Part shown: positions 1 to 5,840 of the stretch, in pieces
How positions within the stretch are numbered: the first letter of the stretch is position 1
Layout: each line of letters opens with the position of its first letter
NCBI GenBank assembly: GCA_027306715.1
Contig: DAHUZG010000201.1
Span: 1-5,849 of the forward strand
DNA length: 5,849 bases
Source of the DNA: Acidimicrobiaceae bacterium
GTDB lineage: Bacteria; Actinomycetota; Acidimicrobiia; Acidimicrobiales; Bog-793
Direction: 5' to 3'
Notes under the pieces: model-generated
What the model saw: the letters and a program-made list of their open reading frames with translations, nothing else
What the model was told of the DNA's origin: nothing
Database searches by the model: none
Translations under genes and position numbers: made by a program

Positions 1-1
1 G

Positions 2-250
2 CTCGACGACCTCGTCGCCGAGCTGCGTCGTGACGGGATGACCGTCCTCGTCGCGTCGCACGAGCTGGAACGTGTCGAGGCCCTCGCCGACCGGGTGGTG
101 TCGATCGCCGGCGGACAGGTCGTCGAGGACCGCTCAGGGGCGGCCCGCCCTCTCGCCGGCGGCGGCGGGATCGCAGATCCTGGACAGGCCGGCGAGACGG
201 AGCTCGGCCCGAGCACAGGCTCGATCGAGGTGGGCGTGCATGTGGCGTGA
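2..250 (+). CDS. ccmA: CcmA, heme-exporter ABC ATPase, C-terminal fragment (5' end outside the window)
   Basis: The first 82 codons visible are the end of an ABC ATP-binding subunit; the Walker A, signature and Walker B parts lie upstream of the window. The segment TVLVASHELERVEALADRVV (visible residues 14-33) carries the H-loop histidine (residue 20, bases 59-61) in its usual setting, followed by the typical closing strand VSIAGGQVVED. About 35 residues after this are Gly/Ala-rich and look like a non-conserved tail. Assignment to CcmA rests mainly on context, because ccmB follows at once with an 11-base overlap. In the known system CcmA sits on the cytoplasmic face with CcmB, and its ATP hydrolysis is needed to release heme-loaded CcmE from CcmC/CcmD. 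On sequence alone it is only an ABC ATPase end; with its neighbours CcmA is very likely. Confidence 0.9.
   Translation, partial: LDDLVAELRRDGMTVLVASHELERVEALADRVVSIAGGQVVEDRSGAARPLAGGGGIADPGQAGETELGPSTGSIEVGVHVA
227..230 (+). promoter_or_regulatory. Ribosome binding site of ccmB, inside ccmA
   Basis: GAGG lies 9 bases before the ATG at 240 and within the last codons of ccmA. It supports the ATG at 240 over the much earlier ATG at 72 in the same frame, whose extra N-terminus would lie wholly inside ccmA and does not resemble CcmB. Confidence 0.55.
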
Positions 251-950
251 CGCGCTGCTCGTCGCCGGAAAGGACCTCCGTATCGAGCTCCGCTCGAAGG
301 TGGCGGTGAACCAGGTCGTGCCCTTCGCGGTGATCGTGGTCCTGCTCTTCGGCCTCGCTATCGGCCAGAGCGTGTCGCCGTCTGGCCAGGCGTTGCCCGG
401 CGCCCTCGCCAACGCCGGCATCCTGCGCGGCGCAGCCGCCGGGCTGTTCTGGGTGGCGGTCCTTCTCTCGACGCTTCTCGCCGTCCAGCGCAGCTTCGCG
501 GTGGAGAGCGCAGACGGCGCCCGCGACGGGCTGCGGTTGTCCGGCCTCGACCCTGGGGGGATCTTCCTCGGCAAGTGCGGGGCGACGATGGTCCTGCTCG
601 TCGCGCTGGAGGCGGTGCTGGCGCTGGTGGCGGCGCTCGTCTACGACGTGCATCCCGCCGCCGGCGCGCTGCTCGTCGCCACCTGCATCCTGGCGACAGC
701 GGGCCTCGTCTTCGTCGGCACCACCTACGGCATGCTCTCCAGCGGCACCCGCGTCCGTGAGACACTGCTGCCGCTGCTGTTCTTCCCCGTCGGAGCGCCC
801 GTCCTGCTGGCCGCCACGAAGGCTTTCGACGCCGGGCTGTCGGGGACCCCCGGCGCGGCGACGAGCTGGATCGAGCTGCTGGCGGTCTTCGCCGTCGCCT
901 ACGGCGCTGTCGGGACGGTCGCCTTCGGGCCCCTCTTGGAGGACGGATAG
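240..950 (+). CDS. ccmB: CcmB, heme-exporter ABC permease subunit
   Basis: The product is 236 residues, close to the usual ~220 of CcmB, and strongly hydrophobic with about six predicted membrane helices (roughly 26-44, 64-82, 108-132, 140-164, 175-195 and 209-231). The N-terminus MWRDALLVAGKDLRIELRSK has the cytoplasmic basic/acidic character of CcmB starts. The best family signature is residues 69-87, LFWVAVLLSTLLAVQRSFA, followed by a DGxxDGLRL stretch, which parallels the E. coli CcmB segment 'IIWVAALLSSLLALERLF...DG'. The start at 240 is chosen because it has a GAGG site and gives a normal family length; it overlaps the ccmA stop by 11 bases. CcmB forms the membrane part of the CcmAB complex that works with CcmC and CcmD in releasing holo-CcmE. 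The ending PLLEDG is unremarkable. The assignment is secure from sequence and context together. Confidence 0.94.
   Translation: MWRDALLVAGKDLRIELRSKVAVNQVVPFAVIVVLLFGLAIGQSVSPSGQALPGALANAGILRGAAAGLFWVAVLLSTLLAVQRSFAVESADGARDGLRLSGLDPGGIFLGKCGATMVLLVALEAVLALVAALVYDVHPAAGALLVATCILATAGLVFVGTTYGMLSSGTRVRETLLPLLFFPVGAPVLLAATKAFDAGLSGTPGAATSWIELLAVFAVAYGAVGTVAFGPLLEDG
938..943 (+). promoter_or_regulatory. Ribosome binding site of ccmC, inside the ccmB 3' end
   Basis: GGAGGA, a near-consensus Shine-Dalgarno core, sits in the last codons of ccmB, 12 bases before the ATG at 956. It is the strongest such site in the window, at the only junction where the genes do not overlap, so ccmC may be initiated independently of ccmB termination. 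Confidence 0.55.
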
Positions 951-955
951 GACAG

Positions 956-1837
956 ATGAGGAACACTTCGCTGCTGCTGCGAGCCACGGGGCTGCTCGCC
1001 GTCGCCGGGCTCGGCGCCACGGTGTGGCTCGGGATCTGGGTCACCCCGCCCGACGAGCACATGGGCAACCTCGTGCGCCTGCTGTACATCCACCCGCCGG
1101 CGGCCTGGGTGGCGTTCCTCGCCTACGGAGTCGCCTTCCTCGCCAGCCTGCTCTACCTCTGGCCTCGTACCCGCGACCTGCGCCTCGACCGCGTCGCCGG
1201 CGCCTCGGCGGAGGTCGGCGTCGTCTTCACGGCCTTGACCCTGCTCTCGGGCTCGATCTGGGGAAGGCCGACCTGGGGGACGTGGTGGACCTGGGACCCA
1301 CTGCTCACGACGACGGCTCTGCTCTTCGTGCTGTACCTCGGCTACCTGGCGTTGCGCAGCGTGCCGGGGGACCCTGTGGTGCGGGCGCGGCGCTCGGCGA
1401 TCGGCGCGCTGATCGCCTTCATCGACGTCCCGATCGTCTACTTCTCCGTCGACTGGTGGCGCAGCCTCCACCAGCCTCCGACCGTCGACCTCGCCACCCG
1501 CCAGATGTATGTGCACGGGTCGATGGCCTGGACGATGCTGCTCGGCTTCGTGGCGATGACCCTGCTCTACTGCTGGCTCGTCGGCCACCGCTACCGCTTG
1601 GCGACGCTCGTGGCGATAGCTGAGTCCGAGGGCGCCGAGGTGGCCCTCGCGGAGCGGCGGGCGGAGGCCCGCTCCGACCGGCTCGTCGGGGCGGGCCTCG
1701 GCCGGCTAGCAGATGTCCCGTCGTCGCCGGCGCTCGAGCCCGCCGGAGCGGCGCGCGCCGAGACGATGGTCGAGACCCTCGGCAGCGAGTGGCGCCCCGA
1801 GGGTGGTGCCGGTCTCGCCGGGTCGAGCGCCTCGTGA
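956..1837 (+). CDS. ccmC: CcmC, WWD-domain heme-handling protein that loads CcmE
   Basis: This is a 293-residue protein with six predicted helices (about 5-28, 50-69, 82-101, 117-134, 147-165, 189-209). The tryptophan-rich WWD motif runs from W102 to D114 (WGRPTWGTWWTWD) in the loop after helix 3. The two family histidines that ligand heme from either side are H46 in YIHPP and H172 in SLHQPP. In known systems CcmC binds heme at the outer membrane face and, with CcmD, drives its attachment to CcmE. The residues after the motif read WDPLLTT where E. coli has WDARLT, so the usual arginine is leucine. About 83 residues follow the last helix, far longer than the E. coli tail; the first half (about 215-250) is a charged, Ala/Glu/Arg-rich likely helix and the rest is Gly/Ser/Pro-rich. 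A CcsA-type protein is less likely given the neighbours and size. Confidence 0.96.
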   Translation: MRNTSLLLRATGLLAVAGLGATVWLGIWVTPPDEHMGNLVRLLYIHPPAAWVAFLAYGVAFLASLLYLWPRTRDLRLDRVAGASAEVGVVFTALTLLSGSIWGRPTWGTWWTWDPLLTTTALLFVLYLGYLALRSVPGDPVVRARRSAIGALIAFIDVPIVYFSVDWWRSLHQPPTVDLATRQMYVHGSMAWTMLLGFVAMTLLYCWLVGHRYRLATLVAIAESEGAEVALAERRAEARSDRLVGAGLGRLADVPSSPALEPAGAARAETMVETLGSEWRPEGGAGLAGSSAS

Positions 1838-2028
1838 GCGGCTACATCGAAGCCGGCTACGCCGTCGTGCTCGGTGGCCTCACCGTCTACGGCACCTTGC
1901 TGGTGGCCCGCGAGCGCTCTGCCCGGCGCCGCCTCCCCGAAGCGCTCTGGCGCCGCCGCCCCGCCTCCCACGGGGCGGAGCCGGCAGCCGGCTCGCCAGG
2001 TGACGGCACCGGCCCCACCGAGCCGTGA
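1834..2028 (+). CDS. ccmD: CcmD, small single-helix partner of CcmC/CcmE
   Basis: This 64-residue product starts at a GTG that overlaps the ccmC stop as GTGA. The pattern Y-I-E-A-G-Y-A-V (residues 4-11), a membrane helix (about 9-27), then RERSARRRLPEALWRRR fits the CcmD family: a short N-terminus outside, one helix, and a very basic cytoplasmic side. The last ~22 residues are Gly/Ala/Pro-rich and poorly conserved in character. CcmD is known to stabilise the CcmC-heme-CcmE complex and to be needed for holo-CcmE release. No good Shine-Dalgarno sequence precedes it, so translation probably depends on ribosomes finishing ccmC. An in-frame ATG at 1789 lies inside ccmC and would add an N-terminus that does not fit the family. 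Because the family is short and variable, the call relies on both the motif pattern and the position between ccmC and ccmE. Confidence 0.88.
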   Translation: MSGYIEAGYAVVLGGLTVYGTLLVARERSARRRLPEALWRRRPASHGAEPAAGSPGDGTGPTEP

Positions 2029-2543
2029 CGACAGCAGAGACCGGCGCGCCCGCGCGGGCGCAGGGCCGCCGGCCGCCGACGCCGAAGGCGCGCCGCACAC
2101 GTCGTCGCCTCGCGGTCGCCGGCACGGTGCTCGCGTGCGCTGCCGGCTTTCTCCTCTACAAGGCGCTCACCTCGGCGTTCGTCTATTTCAAGACCGCCGC
2201 TCAGGCAGTGGCCGACCGTGCCGCGCTCGGCGACTCGACCTTCCAGATCGAGGGCACGGTCGTGCCGTGCACGCTGCGCCGGGTCGGCGCTGACAGCTAC
2301 GACTTCTCGATCGCGTCAGGTCCGGTACGGGTCGCCGTGCGGGACAGCGAGACGCCGCCCTCACTGTTCCAGCCGAACATCGGGGTCGTCCTCGGTGGCC
2401 ATTTCGTCGGCAGCTCGGAGGTGTTCTCCTCGAGCGTGATCTACATCAAGCACTCGAACCAGTACGTCGCCGCCCATCCCGGTCGGCTGGCCCGGGGCAC
2501 AGAGCCGACCGGCTGCTCGGCAGCGAGCCTCGCCGGCACATGA
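2025..2543 (+). CDS. ccmE: CcmE, periplasmic heme chaperone with HxxxY attachment motif
   Basis: The 172-residue product has a basic cytoplasmic N-terminus (R/K-rich, 12-28), one signal-anchor helix (about 29-48), and an extracytoplasmic beta-rich domain matching the OB-fold of CcmE: FQIEGTVV, a DFSIASGPVRVAV strand pair, LFQPNIGVVLGG, then YIKHSNQYVAAHP. H143 (bases 2451-2453) and Y147 form the HxxxY motif; in E. coli the equivalent histidine (H130) is covalently bound to heme and the tyrosine (Y134) acts as ligand. This is therefore the histidine class, not the CxxxY class of some archaea and sulfate reducers. CcmE takes heme from CcmC and hands it to CcmF. Two extracytoplasmic cysteines, C82 and C164, are notable. 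The GTG start overlaps the ccmD stop as GTGA and has no clear Shine-Dalgarno sequence. Confidence 0.95.
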   Translation: MTTAETGAPARAQGRRPPTPKARRTRRRLAVAGTVLACAAGFLLYKALTSAFVYFKTAAQAVADRAALGDSTFQIEGTVVPCTLRRVGADSYDFSIASGPVRVAVRDSETPPSLFQPNIGVVLGGHFVGSSEVFSSSVIYIKHSNQYVAAHPGRLARGTEPTGCSAASLAGT

Positions 2544-4570
2544 CGGACGCTGCGCTCGGCCACGGCGGGGTGATCCTGGCACTGGTGGCCTCGGCCGCGG
2601 GCGTGGCGCTACAGGGCACCGGACTCGCCCGTCACCGGCCTGACCTGTTGCGACTCGGTCGCCTCCTGGCGGCGACGGTGCTCTGCGGGGCGCTGCTCGC
2701 CACAGCGGCGCTCGAGCACGCACTTGTCACCCACGACTTCTCGCTCGCCTTCGTCGCCGCCAACAACTCCCTTCAGACCCCGCTGATCTACTCGATCACC
2801 GGCATGTGGTCCGCGCTGCAGGGCTCGATGCTGCTCTGGGGCCTGATCCTTGCCGGCTACCTGGTCGCGGCGTCGCGTCGCTTCCGCGCCCGCGCCGAAG
2901 ATCCCGTCCCCGCCATCGCCCTCCTCGTCGTCTTCGCCGTCTGCGCCTTCTTCTTCGCGCTCATGGTCGGGCCGTCGGACCCCTTCGCCGCCACGCTCGG
3001 GCCGATCCCCGCCGACGGTGCCGGGCCGAATGTCCTGCTGCAGGACAATCCGCTCGTCGCCATCCATCCCCCGCTGCTGTACCTCGGCTTTGTCGGGTTC
3101 ACCGTCCCTTACGCCTTTGCCGTTGCCGGGCTTGTCACCGGCAGGGTGGGGGAAGGATGGCTCGCCGAGACCCGCCGGTTCATCCTCGTCCCCTGGGGCT
3201 GTCTGAGCGTCGGCATCGTGCTCGGGGCGTGGTGGTCCTACCAGGTGCTCGGGTGGGGCGGCTTCTGGGCGTGGGACCCGGTCGAGAACGCCGCCTTCCT
3301 CCCCTGGCTGACCGCCACGGCCTACCTCCACTCGGCGCTGGTTCAAGAGCGCCGCGGCCTGCTCCGGGTGTGGAACCTGTCGCTGTTGATCGCCACCTTC
3401 GCCCTCACCATCCTCGGCACGTTCCTCACCCGCTCGGGGGTGGTCGAGTCGGTCCACGCCTTCTCGGACTCGGGGATGGGCCCACCACTGCTGGCCTTCT
3501 TCGCCGCCGTGGTGGCGAGCGGCGTGGTGCTGATCGGCTGGCGCGGCGACCGCCTCCGCTCGCCGGGGACGATCGACTCCCCGATGTCGCGCGAAGGGGC
3601 CTTCCTCGTCAACAACCTGCTCTTTGCCGCCTTCGCCTTCGTCGTGCTGCTCGGCACCGTCTTCCCGATGCTCGTCCAGGCGATCGACAACCAGTCGCTG
3701 ACGATCGGCCGGCCCTACTTCGACACGATGACCCTCCCGATCGGGGTCGCCCTGCTCTTCTTCATGGCGGTGGCACCTGTGCTGCCCTGGCGCAAGGCCG
3801 GTCCGGGCGTGCTCCGCAGCCGGCTCGCCGTGCCGGCATGGGGGGCGGTGACGGTGCTCGCCTGCTGCGTGCTCGCCGGCGTCCGCGGGCTCGTCCCGCT
3901 CGGCACCTTCACCCTCGCCGCCTTCGCCGCTCTCGTCGCGCTGCGCCAGCTCGTCCTGGCGGCGCGCACCGCACAGCGCCACGGCCTTCGCTGGTGGCGG
4001 GGCCTCGCCGGCAGGGCCAACGGCGGCATGGTCGTCCACCTCGGCGTGGTGGCGATCGCCGCCGGTCTGGCCGCCGCCAGCGCCTACGCTCACCGCGGCG
4101 TGGTCACGCTGCGGACAGCAGGCCCGCCGGTCGTCTTCGCGGGCCAGCGCCTCAGCCTCGTCGGCGTCCGCCCCTTCTCGGATCCCTCCAAGCGCGGCGA
4201 GGAGGTTCTCGTCGACATCGCCGGCGCCGGGGTCTTCCACCCGGCCTTCAGCCAGTTCAACGGCGACACCGAGTTCGTCGGGACGCCGGCGATCCACTCG
4301 ACGCCGTTCGAGGACGTGTACCTGAGCCCGTACTCGCTCGCCCCCCTGCGCCGGGGCGGCTACAGCGCGCAGCTGACGGTGGTCGTCCAGCCGCTCGTCA
4401 TGTGGCTCTGGATCGGCGGCGGCCTGATCGGCCTCGGATCGCTGCTGGCTGCAGCCCCCGGGCGCCGCCGCCGGCCGACAGACCCGGTCTCGGTGGCGCT
4501 TCCCGAGCTGGCCGTCGAGCGCGTTGGCGACGCCTCGGGGGCCGCTGCGCTACCCGCGGGCGCGCGATGA
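2540..4570 (+). CDS. ccmF: CcmF, heme-apocytochrome c ligase subunit
   Basis: This is a 676-residue protein with about 15 predicted membrane helices, close to E. coli CcmF (~650). The start LGHGGVILALVAS resembles the family's LGHFxLILAL opening. The WWD motif is at 237-250, LGWGGFWAWDPVEN, slightly altered from the common GGWWFWDPVEN. The four histidines expected for the two hemes are all present: H176 (AIHPPLLY), H264 (YLHSALVQERRG), H306 (LTRSGVVESVHAF) and H500 (MVVHLG). The extracytoplasmic domain before the last helix carries FVGTPAIHSTPFEDVYLSP (579-597), matching the family's TEAAIHST...DLY signature. The last helix is about 615-637, followed by a ~38-residue cytoplasmic tail. CcmF takes heme from CcmE and, with CcmH and CcmG, forms the thioether bonds on CXXCH. 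ATGA overlaps bind it to ccmE and ccmG. Confidence 0.97.
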   Translation: MTDAALGHGGVILALVASAAGVALQGTGLARHRPDLLRLGRLLAATVLCGALLATAALEHALVTHDFSLAFVAANNSLQTPLIYSITGMWSALQGSMLLWGLILAGYLVAASRRFRARAEDPVPAIALLVVFAVCAFFFALMVGPSDPFAATLGPIPADGAGPNVLLQDNPLVAIHPPLLYLGFVGFTVPYAFAVAGLVTGRVGEGWLAETRRFILVPWGCLSVGIVLGAWWSYQVLGWGGFWAWDPVENAAFLPWLTATAYLHSALVQERRGLLRVWNLSLLIATFALTILGTFLTRSGVVESVHAFSDSGMGPPLLAFFAAVVASGVVLIGWRGDRLRSPGTIDSPMSREGAFLVNNLLFAAFAFVVLLGTVFPMLVQAIDNQSLTIGRPYFDTMTLPIGVALLFFMAVAPVLPWRKAGPGVLRSRLAVPAWGAVTVLACCVLAGVRGLVPLGTFTLAAFAALVALRQLVLAARTAQRHGLRWWRGLAGRANGGMVVHLGVVAIAAGLAAASAYAHRGVVTLRTAGPPVVFAGQRLSLVGVRPFSDPSKRGEEVLVDIAGAGVFHPAFSQFNGDTEFVGTPAIHSTPFEDVYLSPYSLAPLRRGGYSAQLTVVVQPLVMWLWIGGGLIGLGSLLAAAPGRRRRPTDPVSVALPELAVERVGDASGAAALPAGAR

Positions 4571-5127
4571 GGCGGCTGCTGGCGGCCTGCGGGCGCCGCC
4601 GCGCCCGCACCGCTTCGATCGCCGTCGGTCTCGCGGTCGCCTTCCTCTGCGCTGTGCTGGCGACGCGCTCGGCGCCACCGGGGAGCGCCGTCGACACCTC
4701 GCTCGCCGGCGCCCCCGCCCCGGCGATCGCCGGCCGCGCCCTCGTCGGCGGGGCACCGACCAGCCTTGCAGCGCTGCACGGCAGGTACGTCGTCGTCGAG
4801 TTCTTCGCCAGCTGGTGCGCCCCCTGCCAGCAGGAGATGCCGGCACTCGCCGCCTTTGTGTGGTCGCACCGCCACGACCGCCACGTCGCCGTGCTCGGAG
4901 TCGTCGACCAGGACGCCGCCGGCAACGCCCGGGCGATGCTCGAGTCGTTCGGCGCCACCTGGCCGGCTGTCGCCGATCCCTCCGGCTCGATCGCCTACGC
5001 CTATGGCGTCACCGACCCGCCGCAGTCCTTTCTCGTCTCGCCTTCGGGACGGGTGATCGGCCGCTACGCCGGAGAGCTCACCGAGAGCTACCTCGACGCG
5101 TGGCTGCGGGCGGGAGCGGCCTCATGA
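4567..5127 (+). CDS. ccmG: CcmG (DsbE), membrane-anchored thioredoxin-like thiol reductase
   Basis: This is a 186-residue protein: a basic N-terminus, one signal-anchor helix (about 15-33), then an extracytoplasmic thioredoxin fold. The active site is FFASWCAPCQQEMPAL with C84 and C87. The cis-proline region is GVTDPPQSFLVSPSGRVIGR, with P152 at the cis-proline position; the family more often has GxPETF, so the Glu-Thr pair is Gln-Ser here. In known systems CcmG, re-reduced by CcdA or DsbD, keeps apocytochrome CXXCH or CcmH cysteines reduced so heme can attach. Neither CcdA nor DsbD is in this window. The same frame is open far upstream to 2806, but that part lies inside ccmF and does not read as a protein; the ATG at 4567 gives a normal CcmG length, a fitting signal anchor and an ATGA overlap with ccmF. 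A generic TlpA-like protein is the alternative, but context favours CcmG. Confidence 0.94.
   Translation: MRRLLAACGRRRARTASIAVGLAVAFLCAVLATRSAPPGSAVDTSLAGAPAPAIAGRALVGGAPTSLAALHGRYVVVEFFASWCAPCQQEMPALAAFVWSHRHDRHVAVLGVVDQDAAGNARAMLESFGATWPAVADPSGSIAYAYGVTDPPQSFLVSPSGRVIGRYAGELTESYLDAWLRAGAAS
5112..5116 (+). promoter_or_regulatory. Ribosome binding site of ccmH, inside ccmG
   Basis: GGGAG ends 7 bases before the ATG at 5124. It helps fix this start within a frame that stays open back to 4524, inside ccmF. Confidence 0.5.
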
Positions 5128-5840
5128 GCCGGTCCGGCGAGCTGACCGCCCTCGCTCGCCGAGCCCGAGGTGTTGAGGCAGGGCACCTCCGCCCGGCCCC
5201 GCTCGCCAGCCGGGCGGCGTGGGTCGCCCTCGCCGCGGTTGCCGTCCTCCTGCTCGCCGTCGGCAGCGTGCACGGGGGGGGACCGTCACGGGCGTCACGC
5301 ATCGCCTATCTCGAGAGCGTGATCAAGTGCCCGAGCTGCACCGATCTCACCGTCGCCGAGTCGAGTGCGCCGACGGCGCAGACCTTGCGCCGGCTGGTCA
5401 GCGGTTGGGTGGACGCCGGCCACTCCGACAGCTGGATCGAGCGCCAGGTCGTCGAGCACTACGGCCAGGCCGACCTGCTCGTACCGGCGGCGTCGGGTCT
5501 CGACGGGCTGGCCTGGACGCTGCCGATCGCCGCGGTGGCGCTCGCCGCCGGCGCCCTGGGCGCGTTTCTCTGGCGCCGGCGTGTTGCCGGTGGCCCTCGG
5601 GCCGTCACCGGACCCGGGGTGGTGGGGGCGGTCCCCGGTCCCGGCGCGGTAGGCGCGGTCGCCGCCGGCGCGGCAGGCGCCTCCCCGCCCGGGTCGACGT
5701 CGGCCGAGGAGGACGAGCTGCTCGTCGGCGCCGCGCTAGCCGCTCGGGCCGGCGCGCCGGGTCGGGCGCAGGGCGGGCCGCCCGATCTGGCGGCGCCCGA
5801 GACCGCCGGCGAGGAGGCCCGAGGCAAGGTGGTGCGGTGA
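5124..5840 (+). CDS. ccmH: CcmH, CxxC thiol-redox/apocytochrome-handling subunit (lacks a TPR half)
   Basis: This is a 238-residue protein. A 30-residue basic N-terminus precedes a membrane helix (about 31-48), then the extracytoplasmic CcmH domain: YLESVIKCPSCTDLTVAESS with C69 and C72, followed by TLRRLVSGWVDAGHSDSWIE and VVEHYGQADLLVPA, which parallels the E. coli LRCPKCQN...IADS...LR...YG order. A second helix (about 130-150) and RRR bring the chain back inside, leaving an ~88-residue tail rich in Gly, Ala, Pro and Val with an acidic patch EEDELL (195-200). The usual LRCxxCQN is IKCPSCTD here. In known systems CcmH reduces or holds the apocytochrome cysteines and joins CcmF in the ligase. 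E. coli CcmH is fused to a TPR (CcmI-like) domain; this one is not. The start at 5124 overlaps ccmG as ATGA. The core assignment is firm. Confidence 0.93.
   Translation: MSRSGELTALARRARGVEAGHLRPAPLASRAAWVALAAVAVLLLAVGSVHGGGPSRASRIAYLESVIKCPSCTDLTVAESSAPTAQTLRRLVSGWVDAGHSDSWIERQVVEHYGQADLLVPAASGLDGLAWTLPIAAVALAAGALGAFLWRRRVAGGPRAVTGPGVVGAVPGPGAVGAVAAGAAGASPPGSTSAEEDELLVGAALAARAGAPGRAQGGPPDLAAPETAGEEARGKVVR
5607..5660 (+). repeat. Imperfect 27-base tandem duplication in the ccmH tail
   Basis: Two adjacent nine-codon units encode TGPGVVGAV and PGPGAVGAV (CcmH residues 162-179), and a decayed third unit AAGAAGA may follow. The codons differ mainly at third positions, so the duplication is not very recent, or the similarity reflects low-complexity composition. 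It lies in the presumed cytoplasmic, unconserved tail. Confidence 0.5.

Noticed and set aside
72..239. Longer CcmB starting at the ATG at 72
   Set aside because: The added 56 residues lie inside ccmA and do not resemble CcmB. The ATG at 240 gives normal length and has a GAGG site.
358..1089. Minus-strand open frame across ccmB and the ccmC start
   Set aside because: The translation is almost wholly Arg/Pro/Ser/Ala, typical of a shadow frame in GC-rich DNA, and it opposes two recognised genes.
757..1623. Plus-strand open frame overlapping ccmB and ccmC
   Set aside because: It is an out-of-frame, Arg/Pro/Ala-rich shadow of ccmC, whose own frame has clear motifs.
1710..1840. Possible internal promoter or terminator at the ccmC/ccmD boundary
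   Set aside because: The region is GC-rich, but I find no -10/-35 pair and no hairpin followed by a T run. The sequence is explained as the ccmC tail.
2609..4297. A 562-codon open frame on the minus strand opposite ccmF
   Set aside because: It is antisense to a clearly recognised CcmF. It reads as a charged, low-complexity D/E/G/R/H-rich sequence with no domain, as expected from the complement of GC-rich codons.
2806..4566. Upstream in-frame extension of ccmG, suggesting a large fusion protein
   Set aside because: The extension overlaps ccmF in another frame and is Arg/Pro-rich noise. The normal CcmG N-terminus with a signal anchor begins at the ATG at 4567.
4524..5123. Upstream in-frame extension of ccmH
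   Set aside because: It lies across the ccmF end and ccmG, is Arg-rich without pattern, and a ribosome site and ATGA overlap support the start at 5124.
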